A program made the translations under genes and the position numbers. From Nitrospinota bacterium (GTDB taxonomy: Bacteria > Nitrospinota > Nitrospinia > UBA9942): a DNA stretch of 40,898 nucleotides. Location: the NCBI GenBank assembly GCA_016194325.1, contig JACQBS010000151.1, positions 1 through 40,898 of the forward strand. The letters are read 5' to 3'. The notes beneath the pieces are model-generated. The model ran no database searches. It was not told the origin of the DNA and worked only from the letters and a program-made list of their open reading frames with translations. The first letter of the stretch is position 1, and every line of letters begins with the position of its first letter. Shown here piece by piece: positions 13,113-21,362 of this stretch.

Positions 13113-15524
13113 TTAAATAAATAGATTAATTTGTGAAGTATCAGTATCATTAACTATATAATCAGATGTTATTATCTCTTTGCTCTCAGAGTAATTCTCT
13201 TGAATACTTATACTTTCTACAATTGGAAATGTTAAGACAAAAGATGTCCCTTTCCCCTCATCCGAAATCACATCTATATGCCCATTATATTTTGTGACAA
13301 TCTTATAAACTACATATAGCCCTAAGCCGGTTCCTTTGCCCACAGGTTTTGTGGTGAAGAATGGAGTGTATATCTGGGTTAAGTTATTTTTTTTGATTCC
13401 TATTCCAGTATCTGTAACAACTGCCTTAATAGAATCGCCATTTTTATAGCAGCTCAATATTAACTTCCCCCCTTTTTCTTCCATTGCATGTATTGAATTT
13501 ATTATAAGATTTATAAAGACCTGCTGCATCTCTCCGGCATTGGCACTAGTCCAGCACCCCTTTTTCAAGTCAGAGATAATAGTTATTGAAGAAAAATCAA
13601 TAGTATGTTTTGCCATCTTGATAGAGTTTTCAAGTATGACTGCCATATCAATTGTTGATATGGATTCATTTTGTGTTTGTCGGGAATAGGTTAGTAATTC
13701 TTTTACGATAGCTGTGGTTTCAATTGTATAACGGACTATATCTTTTGCATAGGAATTCACCTTTATTATATCATTTTCATCAAGAATAGCCTCTGCCATA
13801 CCCAGGATACCTGCAAGCGGATTGTTTATCTCATGGGCAATTCCAGAGGCAAGTGTTCCAATGCCAGCCATCTTTTCAGATTGGATCAATTTAAATTGAA
13901 GCATCCTCTCCTCTGAAATGTCTTTAGATATTCCGACAGTCCCGACAATCTCTCCTGCATCGTTCTTTAGTTGTGAGATAGTTAGACTTACATGATGGAC
14001 ATCGCCATTTCTTGACAGTAAACATATCTCCCTGTTTCTGACTACACCAAATTTATTTACAAGTTCCATTATAGCTTTTCGCTCATCAGAATTTTGATAG
14101 AGGAGGGTGGCAGGTTTATTTATGATTGCATCTTTTTTATAGCCAAGCCTTTCCTCTGCCTCGGGATTAAATTCCACAATGTTGCCGTTAATATCTGTTG
14201 TTATAATTATATCCTTTGAATGTTCAACAATTTTTTCAAGATGGTTTTTTGTCTTATAAAGCTCCTGGTATGTCTTTTCAAGATTAAGATTTTTTTCGGA
14301 TATTTCAATCAGTTTTGATTCCAGTTCCTGTTTATAGTTTTCTACCTCTAATTGTTTTTTATTCAGGCTTATGGACATCTCCCTGATTGAACGGGCAAGG
14401 TCTCCAATCTCATCGGTCCTCTTGAGTTCATAATCATTACCCTTTTGATAGTTGCCGTGTGAAATCTCTCTGGCAATTGACTTCATTTCAATCAGAGGTG
14501 CTGCCACCCGTCTTGATACCTGTGAAACTAAAAATAAAATAATGCCGATACCTGCAATTGTGAATATGATAATTATACTAAGGAGTCTGTAAATTGGTGC
14601 GTAAGCCTCATCAATGTCCATCTTGACTACCAATCCCCAATTGAGGTCGGGTATATGTCTATATGCGGCAAGGACATGTCTTTTCCTGTAGTCTATTCCT
14701 TCGGTAATACCATTCTTTCCTGCAATGGCCAGCGTTGATGGTGTTTCTTCCGGCAGTTTATATTTCAATGCACTCTCTTTTAAAAACTTAAGATTCAATA
14801 ATGTTATATTATCCTTGTTGACCAGTATCTCTTCTCCTGTCTCGCCCATTCCTGATGTCTCTTCAACCAATGGCTCTAATATTTCATTTACCTTTATTTT
14901 TGCAACTACGACACCGGCAACAACACCATGTTCCGCCCCGCGGTAATCGTATATGACATCTGAAAATGTAATAATAGGCTGTTTAAATCTATCGGAATAA
15001 TAGACATCCTTTATATAAACTTCCCCTTGTGAAATCGGTATCTTAAAGTAATCATTATTTGATTCATCTATATCAAGCCTGTCAGCATTAGTAGAGAGGA
15101 CTACATGTCCTGTGGTATCTAAAATAAATATCTCAGAAAATACGCCAAATTGACTGATTGTCATATTCAAGAAAGAGGTGATGGTGCTGTATTCCTCACT
15201 CCCTGTATATTTAGCCGGTGGAAACCCTCTATGCTCATAATCTTTTTTAATCAATAGAAGTTTTGATAAATTTATTTCCATAAATCTATTATGGGCAATC
15301 ATCTCTGTATCGTTAAACCTCTCTATGAACCAGTTCCTGATTTTTTTTTCCTTGCCATCAGCGATATTGCTCAATTGATTGAATATTTTTCCCCTCAGGA
15401 TGGACTCCCCCTCTTTATAGATTGTGTAACCTAATATAATAAATGGCAGGATTGAAATAAGAAGGAAGATAATGATAAGTTTATTTCGGATGGTGAAAAT
15501 GCGGTTTGTTTCTTCCTGCTTCAT
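13113..15524 (-). CDS. Membrane sensor histidine kinase (Cache-like sensor, HAMP, PAS, HisKA, HATPase)
   Basis: 803 residues. TM1 about 15-35, an extracytoplasmic Cache-type domain of about 260 residues, TM2 about 313-337, HAMP (about 340-395), a coiled coil, PAS (about 430-545), then HisKA with phospho-His 564 in GIAHEINNPLAG and HATPase boxes (NLIINSIHAMEEKG, VTDTGIGI, GKGTGLGL). No heme motif. It lies just downstream of the HD-GYP response regulator, so the two may form a pair feeding c-di-GMP breakdown alongside the Che pathway. AAGGT about 9 nt before the ATG serves as ribosome-binding site. The ligand is unknown; Cache domains usually bind small metabolites. Confidence 0.94.
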   Translation of the reverse strand: MKQEETNRIFTIRNKLIIIFLLISILPFIILGYTIYKEGESILRGKIFNQLSNIADGKEKKIRNWFIERFNDTEMIAHNRFMEINLSKLLLIKKDYEHRGFPPAKYTGSEEYSTITSFLNMTISQFGVFSEIFILDTTGHVVLSTNADRLDIDESNNDYFKIPISQGEVYIKDVYYSDRFKQPIITFSDVIYDYRGAEHGVVAGVVVAKIKVNEILEPLVEETSGMGETGEEILVNKDNITLLNLKFLKESALKYKLPEETPSTLAIAGKNGITEGIDYRKRHVLAAYRHIPDLNWGLVVKMDIDEAYAPIYRLLSIIIIFTIAGIGIILFLVSQVSRRVAAPLIEMKSIAREISHGNYQKGNDYELKRTDEIGDLARSIREMSISLNKKQLEVENYKQELESKLIEISEKNLNLEKTYQELYKTKNHLEKIVEHSKDIIITTDINGNIVEFNPEAEERLGYKKDAIINKPATLLYQNSDERKAIMELVNKFGVVRNREICLLSRNGDVHHVSLTISQLKNDAGEIVGTVGISKDISEERMLQFKLIQSEKMAGIGTLASGIAHEINNPLAGILGMAEAILDENDIIKVNSYAKDIVRYTIETTAIVKELLTYSRQTQNESISTIDMAVILENSIKMAKHTIDFSSITIISDLKKGCWTSANAGEMQQVFINLIINSIHAMEEKGGKLILSCYKNGDSIKAVVTDTGIGIKKNNLTQIYTPFFTTKPVGKGTGLGLYVVYKIVTKYNGHIDVISDEGKGTSFVLTFPIVESISIQENYSESKEIITSDYIVNDTDTSQINLFI

Positions 15525-15540
15525 TTAAAAATACCTTCTT

Positions 15541-15654
15541 GCCACAGAGAACACAGAGTTCACAGAGGAAAAAATAAAAGACTAAAAATCTGTGTCCTAT
15601 TTGATTTAATTTCTCTGCTTTTCTCTGTGCCCTCTGTGGCTAATTAAGTTTTTG
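15541..15654. repeat. CCACAGAGAACACAGAG palindromic element between the kinase and HD-GYP genes
   Basis: Arms of CCACAGAGAACACAGAG and CTCTGTGCCCTCTGTGG units around an A/T-rich middle; the right flank TAATTAAGTTTTTGTTATGT is the conserved outer end of this family. It fills the 130-nt gap completely and ends at the stop codon of the HD-GYP gene. Confidence 0.87.
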
Positions 15655-16734
15655 TTATGTATCTGAGTTTTTATGAAAATGTCCCCTGTTATTGATTAAA
15701 TGCTGAACAATTGTCGGGTCTAATTTTGTCCCTGATATATTTTTAATCTCAGTAATCGCATTCTCTGTGGAAAGGGATTTACGATATGGCCGGTTGCTTG
15801 TCAACGCATCAAATACATCAGCTACTGCAATAATCCGTGAGAGGAGGGGAATCTGGCCATCTTTCAATCCGTCCGGGTAACCTGTTCCGTCATAATTTTC
15901 ATGGTGATGCTTTATAATCTTGCTTACATTTTTAAATGAGCTTATCTCAGAGATAATCTTTTCACCAATTAAAGAGTGTTCTTTTATCATATTAAACTCT
16001 TTTTCACTAAGGGCATCTATCTTGTTCAGGATAGAATCGGCAATTCCTATCTTGCCAAGGTCGTGCAGGAGAGCGGCGAATTCAAGGTCGGTCTTTTCCT
16101 CTTCTGAAATACTAAGTAATTCACCAATCTTAAGGCAGGTGAAACGCATCCTGTCACAATGCCCCCTTGTATATTTATCCTTCGCCTCAATTGCCTCGGC
16201 AAGCACCTTTACCATCTGGAAATTCATTTTCTGCAGTGTTTCATAAGCATTCTCAAGTTCAATCGTTTTATTATTAAGCTCATCTGTCCTCATCTCTACC
16301 TTCTTTTCTAAGAGGGTGCGATATTCCATATTCTCTCTTTCTAATTTTTTATTTTGAATCAGGAGGTCTCTGTTGTGCAGGGCGTTCTGGACAGTATTTA
16401 AGAGGTGTTCTTTTGTAATCGGCTTTATAAGGAAATCAAAGGCACCCATCTTCATGGCGTCAATGGTAATATTTAAGTCCATCAAGCCTGTAAGGATTAG
16501 GACAGGAATATCATCATAATTCTTTTTAACATATTCCAGTATCTGAAGCCCATTTACCTCCGGCATTCTAATGTCACTGATGACAAGCTCGTAATTGTTA
16601 TTTTTAAGCTCATCAAATATCCCGGAGCCACCTGCTGACTGGATGACTGAATAGTTCCCCTTGGTTAGATGGATAGAGAGGGTCTTTCTTATAATCTCTT
16701 CATCGTCTATAACGAGGATTGGTCTTTTTTGCAT
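15655..16734 (-). CDS. Response regulator with HD-GYP c-di-GMP phosphodiesterase
   Basis: 359 residues. Receiver at 1-120 (D10/D11, phosphoacceptor D54 in VISDIRMP, Lys in IKPI), a coiled coil at about 125-175, then an HD-GYP domain with metal-binding HD at 224-225 (LLHDLGKIG), the EHSLIGEKI helix and HHHENYDGTGYP at 276-287. All catalytic signatures are intact, so it should hydrolyse c-di-GMP, opposing the GGDEF enzyme of the same run. First gene of the run, facing the divergent kinase/NtrC operon across 246 nt that hold a candidate sigma-54 site. No Shine-Dalgarno before the ATG; a GTGTCAG hairpin lies 13 nt upstream. Confidence 0.95.
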   Translation of the reverse strand: MQKRPILVIDDEEIIRKTLSIHLTKGNYSVIQSAGGSGIFDELKNNNYELVISDIRMPEVNGLQILEYVKKNYDDIPVLILTGLMDLNITIDAMKMGAFDFLIKPITKEHLLNTVQNALHNRDLLIQNKKLERENMEYRTLLEKKVEMRTDELNNKTIELENAYETLQKMNFQMVKVLAEAIEAKDKYTRGHCDRMRFTCLKIGELLSISEEEKTDLEFAALLHDLGKIGIADSILNKIDALSEKEFNMIKEHSLIGEKIISEISSFKNVSKIIKHHHENYDGTGYPDGLKDGQIPLLSRIIAVADVFDALTSNRPYRKSLSTENAITEIKNISGTKLDPTIVQHLINNRGHFHKNSDT

Positions 16735-16747
16735 ATTAAAATTATAA

Positions 16748-16809
16748 GTGTCAGTGTCAGTGTCAGTTAAAGGAATTGTTTTTTTCTCACACTGACACTT
16801 ACACTTACG
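16748..16809. repeat. GTGTCAG-type palindrome upstream of the HD-GYP gene
   Basis: Three tandem GTGTCA units, loop GTCAGTTAAAGGAATTG with a T-run, then TGACACTTACACTTAC. It is the inverted-orientation copy of 10111-10176 and would form a hairpin in the leader of the chemosensory transcript. Confidence 0.87.
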
Positions 16810-16899
16810 CTTTAAGTTTTTGTGCTATATACAACACTACTTGTATCAAAAGACACAAGAACTAATAATAGATATAACAAATAAGGTTATTTTTCGGTA

Positions 16900-16928
16900 T
16901 TGTTTTTTGAATAGATGTTAATTATAAT
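16900..16928 (+). promoter_or_regulatory. Possible sigma-70-type promoter for the kinase/NtrC operon
   Basis: TTGTTT, a 17-nt spacer and a perfect TATAAT end 52 nt upstream of the kinase ATG. The -35 matches only at TTG and the region is A/T-rich, so this is a moderate candidate for basal expression of the regulators. Confidence 0.4.
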
Positions 16929-16948
16929 AACCTATCATATTTAATGTA

Positions 16949-16965
16949 TCCAATTATCATGCCAA
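16949..16965 (-). promoter_or_regulatory. Candidate sigma-54 promoter facing the chemosensory operon
   Basis: Minus-strand TTGGCATGATAATTGGA: a good -24 element (TTGGCA-T-G), correct 10-nt spacing and TTG at -12, but GG where the invariant GC is expected. The first 11 bases after the T (TGGCATGATAA) are identical to the site at 22011. It would give a leader of about 200 nt before the HD-GYP start, containing the GTGTCAG hairpin. The -12 mismatch makes it the weakest of the four sites. Confidence 0.4.
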
Positions 16966-16980
16966 AGTAAAGAAATTGCA

Positions 16981-18531
16981 ATGAATTTTTTAAATAGGCT
17001 TCAAGTAAAAATAATATTACCTATCATTCTCTCTATCGTCATAATTTTCTCCATAATGATATATATTGTGGATAGGATGGAGAGGGGACTCTTTCATGAG
17101 GACTGGCTTGTCAAGACTAAGATATATACAAATTCTATTTCTGCAATGATAGAAAAAGAAATGGAAGGGAAAAGACCTTTTATTGCCCGGGACCTAATCC
17201 ATAAGTTGAAAAAAATTCCTGGTATGAAAAATTTACAGGTTATCAGAACAAACGGAAAAGAGGCATTTGAGGATTTTGAAACATTTTATAAGGTAAAGGA
17301 GGTTTATCTGTTTTCCCCTGAGGTTATAGAGGAGTATTTGAATTTACGAGAGGGGAAAGCAAATGTAGTCAGTGATGAGAGGGTAGAAGCTGTTATGAGG
17401 GAGGGGAAGGAGAAAGAGTATTATGGTTATGACGAAAACGGAAAGGTGTTCTATGATTATTATCTGCCAATTTTAAATAAATCTGAATGTCATAAATGCC
17501 ATGGTGACAAAGAAAAGATTCGTGGTATTTTAAAAATCTCTCTATCCGATGAAAAATTTGCCGAGCATCTGAACAACCACCTCTCTATCATGTTATGGAT
17601 ATCTGCAGCTACTGTAATCATTCTGATAATTGTGATTAGCTGGATTGTTTATAAACTGGTTTCCAAGCCGCTGAATACCGTTATTAAGACAATAAAGGAG
17701 ATTGAGCATGGCGATAAAAATCAGAGGATTGGTTTGGAGTCAAATGATGAGATTGGATATATGGCAACGCATTTTAATATAATGCTTGACAGACTGAAAC
17801 AGGAGGGACACCTCGCATCTCTCGGCAAAATCTCGGCTGTTTTGGCACATGAGATAAAAAACCCGATTGCCGGAATCAGCGGTGCAGTGCAGTTGATTGA
17901 TGAGGGGCTCCCTGCATCTGACCCGAAGAGGGAGATTATAAATAAGATAATCAAGGAGGTTCAGAGGTTAGATTCAATGCTCAAAGACCTTCTCAAGTTC
18001 TCAAAGCCTATTACTGTAAATCCAAAGGTGCATGATTTGAATAAATTGATAACAGATACAATTCATCTGCTGGAATTTAAATGCAGAAAGGGTAAAATAT
18101 CCATTGACACAAATCTTGACAGCAATATTCCCAATATCTTTATTGACAGGGAGAAGATTCAACAGGTGTTACTTAATATCTGCATCAATGCTATTGAGTC
18201 AATGAAGGAAGATGGAAGGCTGACAATTGCTACATCAATGGATAAACCGAGTGGCAGCGAATACATCCAGATAGATATTTCTGATATCGGATGCGGTATA
18301 TCTCCTGATGTCATGAAGAATATCTTTACCCCTTTTTTCACAACCAAGAAAGAGGGCAGCGGGCTGGGACTGCCGATTAGCTTGAGAATAGTTGAAAAAC
18401 ATATGGGGACGATAAAAACAGAAAGTGTTGTTGACAAGGGGAGTAAGTTTTTAATAATATTACCTATTGATAATTCATTAAATATTCTTAAAGGAGATGC
18501 CGAATATAATGACAGCGAGGTATTATTATGA
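16981..18531 (+). CDS. Membrane histidine kinase with periplasmic c-heme sensor
   Basis: 516 residues. TM1 about 10-30, a periplasmic DUF3365-like domain with one heme site CHKCH (C170-H174), TM2 about 200-226, HAMP (about 227-280), phospho-His 290 in VLAHEIKNPIAG, then HATPase (NICINAIESMKEDG, DIGCGIS, GSGLGLPI). Its sensor has the same plan as that of the chemoreceptor at 8503-10032: helix, long loop, YYLPILNKSECHKCHG versus SLIPIVRDDRCLTCHG, then IRGILKIS versus VRGVLQIS. The ATGA overlap with the next gene makes it the cognate kinase of the NtrC-type regulator. Likely signal: periplasmic redox state or a heme ligand. Only a weak ribosome-binding site is visible. Confidence 0.95.
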   Translation: MNFLNRLQVKIILPIILSIVIIFSIMIYIVDRMERGLFHEDWLVKTKIYTNSISAMIEKEMEGKRPFIARDLIHKLKKIPGMKNLQVIRTNGKEAFEDFETFYKVKEVYLFSPEVIEEYLNLREGKANVVSDERVEAVMREGKEKEYYGYDENGKVFYDYYLPILNKSECHKCHGDKEKIRGILKISLSDEKFAEHLNNHLSIMLWISAATVIILIIVISWIVYKLVSKPLNTVIKTIKEIEHGDKNQRIGLESNDEIGYMATHFNIMLDRLKQEGHLASLGKISAVLAHEIKNPIAGISGAVQLIDEGLPASDPKREIINKIIKEVQRLDSMLKDLLKFSKPITVNPKVHDLNKLITDTIHLLEFKCRKGKISIDTNLDSNIPNIFIDREKIQQVLLNICINAIESMKEDGRLTIATSMDKPSGSEYIQIDISDIGCGISPDVMKNIFTPFFTTKKEGSGLGLPISLRIVEKHMGTIKTESVVDKGSKFLIILPIDNSLNILKGDAEYNDSEVLL

Positions 18532-19946
18532 AAAAGGCAAGGGTATTGGTAGTTGATGATGAAAATATTATTGCATGGACACTTCAGGAAAAACTGATCA
18601 AAGAGGGTTTTGAGGTCAGGACGGTGGAGAATGGGGAATCCGCAATTAATTCCATCAAGGAAGATATGCCTGATTTAGCCTTTGTAGATGTCTTCTTGCC
18701 TGATATAGGTGGAATTCAGGTATTGAAGGAGATTATCAGTTTGAATGAGGAAATCCCTGTAATCATGGTTACAGGCTCAGGTTCAGTTGATACAGCAGTT
18801 ACTGCCATGAAGCTCGGGGCTTATGATTATATCAATAAGCCTTTTAACCTTGCCGAGGTTGCCATTATTGCAAAAAAGGCAATTGAGTCTAAGAGGGTAA
18901 GCCGGGAGGTTTCATGGAGATTAGAAAAAGAGAAGAAGACACACAGTATTGGCAATATAATCGGTGAGAGTAAAGAGATAAAAGGTGTCCTTGATATGAT
19001 TCAGAAGATAGTCCAGAGTGATGCTACTACTGTCCTGATAGAAGGGGAGAGCGGGACAGGGAAGGACCTTGTGGGAAGGGCTATACATTATACGAGCAGA
19101 AGGTCAGCAAGGCCTTTCATGGATATAAATTGTACTGCGCTGCCGGATACCCTTGTCGAGAGCGAACTTTTTGGATACGAAAAAGGGGCATTTACAGACG
19201 CCAAAGCAAAAAAAGTTGGTCTCTTTGAGCTTGCAGACGGGGGGAGTGTCCTCCTTGATGAGATAGGTGATATGCCCATAGCTACACAGACAAAACTTCT
19301 TAAATTTATTGAGAATAAACGTTTCAAAAGGGTTGGAGGGGCTTCAGATATTGAAGTGGATGTGAGGATTATAGCGGCAACTAACAAGAACCTTAAAGAG
19401 GAGATTAAGAGTGGAAAGTTCAGGGAGGATTTGTATTATCGCTTAAAGGTGATACCAATTTTTATACCGCCTCTCAGGGTAAGGACGGGCGATATACTTA
19501 TTCTTGCCAATTATTTTATAAATAAATTCAATCAGGAGTTTAGGAAAGATGTAAAAGGACTGTCATCAAAGGCTGAAAAGGCTATTTTATCATATCAATG
19601 GCCTGGAAATGTCAGAGAATTAAAAAATGTTATTGAGAGGGCGATTATCCTTGAGAGTAAAGATAAGATATTAATTGAGCATCTCCCGATTGAAGTTGTA
19701 GAGGGTGCTCCTTTTAAAGAGGAGGAACGGCAGCAGCAATCAAATTTTACCCTTCCAGAAAATGGAGTTCCCCTTGAAGAAGTAGAAAAAAATCTATTGA
19801 TACAGGCATTAAAAAAGGCAAATGGAAACCAATCAAAGGCAGCAAAACTTCTAAGCCTGAGCAGATATGCACTGCGGTATAGATTGAAAAAGATTGGATA
19901 TTTAAAAATAGATTCGACAGATTCAGAAATCATACAATCTGTTTAG
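18528..19946 (+). CDS. NtrC-family sigma-54-dependent response regulator
   Basis: 472 residues. Receiver (D10/D11, phosphoacceptor D54 in FVDVFLPD), AAA+ domain with Walker A GESGTGKD (173-180), sigma-54-contact loop GAFTDA (220-225), Walker B VLLDEIGDMP, arginine-finger region FREDLYYRL, and a C-terminal Fis-type helix-turn-helix (about 420-462, NGNQSKAAKLLSLSRYALRYRL). The GAFTGA motif has D for the second G, a variant seen in some family members and usually tolerated. It hydrolyses ATP to open sigma-54 promoters when phosphorylated by the overlapping kinase gene. A sigma-54 site begins 6 nt after its stop codon, so the cytochrome operon downstream is the obvious target. Confidence 0.96.
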   Translation: MKKARVLVVDDENIIAWTLQEKLIKEGFEVRTVENGESAINSIKEDMPDLAFVDVFLPDIGGIQVLKEIISLNEEIPVIMVTGSGSVDTAVTAMKLGAYDYINKPFNLAEVAIIAKKAIESKRVSREVSWRLEKEKKTHSIGNIIGESKEIKGVLDMIQKIVQSDATTVLIEGESGTGKDLVGRAIHYTSRRSARPFMDINCTALPDTLVESELFGYEKGAFTDAKAKKVGLFELADGGSVLLDEIGDMPIATQTKLLKFIENKRFKRVGGASDIEVDVRIIAATNKNLKEEIKSGKFREDLYYRLKVIPIFIPPLRVRTGDILILANYFINKFNQEFRKDVKGLSSKAEKAILSYQWPGNVRELKNVIERAIILESKDKILIEHLPIEVVEGAPFKEEERQQQSNFTLPENGVPLEEVEKNLLIQALKKANGNQSKAAKLLSLSRYALRYRLKKIGYLKIDSTDSEIIQSV

Positions 19947-19951
19947 TCTAA

Positions 19952-19967
19952 TGGCATATTAATTGCT
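19952..19967 (+). promoter_or_regulatory. Sigma-54 promoter of the triheme cytochrome operon
   Basis: TGGCATATTAATTGCT: GG and GC are exactly 10 nt apart, and 13 or more positions agree with TGGCAC-N5-TTGCW. It begins 6 nt after the NtrC-type gene and predicts a start near 19977, giving a leader of about 168 nt. Confidence 0.75.
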
Positions 19968-20002
19968 GTTTATATATCCGCTTATTTATTTTATAAAACA
20001 TT

Positions 20003-20024
20003 AGGAGGTGAACTGCCTATGTAA
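20003..20024 (+). promoter_or_regulatory. Perfect Shine-Dalgarno in front of an ATG-TAA start-stop
   Basis: AGGAGGTGA (20003-20011), a 7-nt spacer, ATG (20019) and immediately TAA (20022). It lies in the leader of the triheme operon, upstream of the first real gene. A strong ribosome site feeding a one-codon frame could hold ribosomes on the leader, or may be the remnant of a lost gene. Confidence 0.5.
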
Positions 20025-20144
20025 TTTGTTGAAATATCTGTTTTATTTTTAGGGTTACATAAAAATTTAAAAAGATAGAATGGGCAATATAACACTTAAA
20101 GAGTGCGAAAATACACAGAAAACTAAAAAAAAGGGGGGGATGAA

Positions 20145-20525
20145 ATGAAATTCAAATTTTTGATTGTTTTGTTTTTAGGTTTATTTACTCTTCTTTCTAT
20201 GCCAGAATTTTCACGTGCAGAATATGGCGATATCATACTAAATAGAAAGGCTGAAAGTATGAGGAAGGCAGGGGTTAATGATGTCATGTTTCCCCACTGG
20301 TTTCATCGTATAAGATTCAAGTGTAAAGTATGTCATGAAGATATTTTTATTTTAAAGGCAGGCGCTAATGATATTAACATGAGTTTGATCATGAATGGAG
20401 AGAAATGCGGGAAGTGTCATAATGGGATTATTGCATGGGAACCGCTTTATTGTGATAGATGTCATTCTTGGGAACCAGGATGGCTCCCCGGACCGGTTCA
20501 GCATTCAAAGAAGGTATCTAAATAG
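20145..20525 (+). CDS. Exported c7-type triheme cytochrome, first gene of the sigma-54 operon
   Basis: 126 residues with a signal peptide (about 1-25, cleaved near SRA). Three CxxCH sites (CKVCH, CGKCH, CDRCH), preceded by MFPHWFH and separated by a GAND stretch, give the complete triheme domain with little extra sequence. A periplasmic electron carrier resembling PpcA-type proteins in heme number. It is followed at 52 and 2 nt spacing by two further triheme genes. A G-run (AAGGGGGGG) just upstream of the ATG provides the ribosome site. The last residues (HSKKVSK) are basic. Confidence 0.94.
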   Translation: MKFKFLIVLFLGLFTLLSMPEFSRAEYGDIILNRKAESMRKAGVNDVMFPHWFHRIRFKCKVCHEDIFILKAGANDINMSLIMNGEKCGKCHNGIIAWEPLYCDRCHSWEPGWLPGPVQHSKKVSK

Positions 20526-20577
20526 GTAACAATAAATTTTATGGATTATTGAATTGACTGGGAGGGAATTTAATACG

Positions 20578-21360
20578 ATGAAAACTGATAAAAGACTTAT
20601 AATGATATTAATGTTTTTGACAATTTTTGTTGTATCCTTTAATTATTCTGCCTTATCTGCTGAAAAAAAAATAGAAAAGAAGACGAAGGTTAAAGAGACG
20701 ACCCCTAAACCGGTTGAGCAGTCTACGCCATCTGCTGAAAAACCTGCTGAAACGATGCCACCTGTTAGTGGGGCAGAAGAATCATCAGGAAAAACTCTTG
20801 ACCCAAAAGACCCAAGGAGCCTTATTTACCTTGATACAAAAGGAAATAAGGCTGGAACAGGCGATGTTACTAAGTCAGGTGTTGCATCTACATTTGCCAA
20901 AGTTGGAGCGGGATTTCATCCCGCCGCACTTGCAGAAACGAATCTTCCTATGGATAAATATAAATTAGTGGACTGGGCTAAAATCGTTAAGGAAAAGATA
21001 ATAGCCCCTCAGTATAGCTTAGATATGAACGCAAAGCCGGAAGATGAACAGATGATTGATTTAAATATACTGTTTGAGACTAAAAGTGATTTTATGGATA
21101 ATGTTATATTTCCGCATAACATACATACATGGTGGCTAAAGTGTGAGATATGTCATGAAACTGTCGGCGGGCCTATTTTTGAGCCTTCTGCAGGGGCAAA
21201 CGATGTAAAAATGGTAGAAATGGCAGGAGGGAAATGGTGCGGCAGATGTCATAATAAAATAGCATTTCCGCTTGCAGATTGTAAGAGATGCCACATTTCG
21301 GCCAAGGGGGTAAAGCCCGATGAGAGCGTAACTTTAAGAACAATATCAAAATCTAAGTAA
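20578..21360 (+). CDS. Exported triheme cytochrome with long Pro/Glu-rich N-terminal region
   Basis: 260 residues from the ATG at 20578, chosen over a TTG at 20554 because GGGAGGGA lies 10 nt upstream. Signal peptide about 1-29, then a Lys/Glu/Pro-rich linker (about 30-80) and a region (about 120-165, DWAKIVKEKIIAPQYSL) shared with the triheme protein at 167-760. The C-terminal triheme domain carries CEICH, CGRCH and CKRCH. The shared middle module suggests a specific partner or membrane anchor site common to both. A perfect 7-bp palindrome (GCGGGAT TTC ATCCCGC, 20908-20924) is translated within the linker as GAGFHPAA; it looks like an inserted repeat. Confidence 0.93.
   Translation: MKTDKRLIMILMFLTIFVVSFNYSALSAEKKIEKKTKVKETTPKPVEQSTPSAEKPAETMPPVSGAEESSGKTLDPKDPRSLIYLDTKGNKAGTGDVTKSGVASTFAKVGAGFHPAALAETNLPMDKYKLVDWAKIVKEKIIAPQYSLDMNAKPEDEQMIDLNILFETKSDFMDNVIFPHNIHTWWLKCEICHETVGGPIFEPSAGANDVKMVEMAGGKWCGRCHNKIAFPLADCKRCHISAKGVKPDESVTLRTISKSK
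20908..20924. repeat. GCGGGATTTCATCCCGC palindrome inside the triheme gene
   Basis: Perfect 7-bp stem with a 3-nt loop, much more GC-rich than its surroundings, read in frame. I recognise GAGCGGGATTTCATCCCGCC as a common bacterial palindromic repeat type, from memory only. Confidence 0.55.
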
Positions 21361-21362
21361 AG

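Noticed and set aside
16840..16859. Small inverted repeat CTTGTATC-AAAA-GACACAAG as an operator
   Set aside because: Only one copy in the divergent region, one mismatch, and no matching site near the other sigma-54 promoters; too weak to list.
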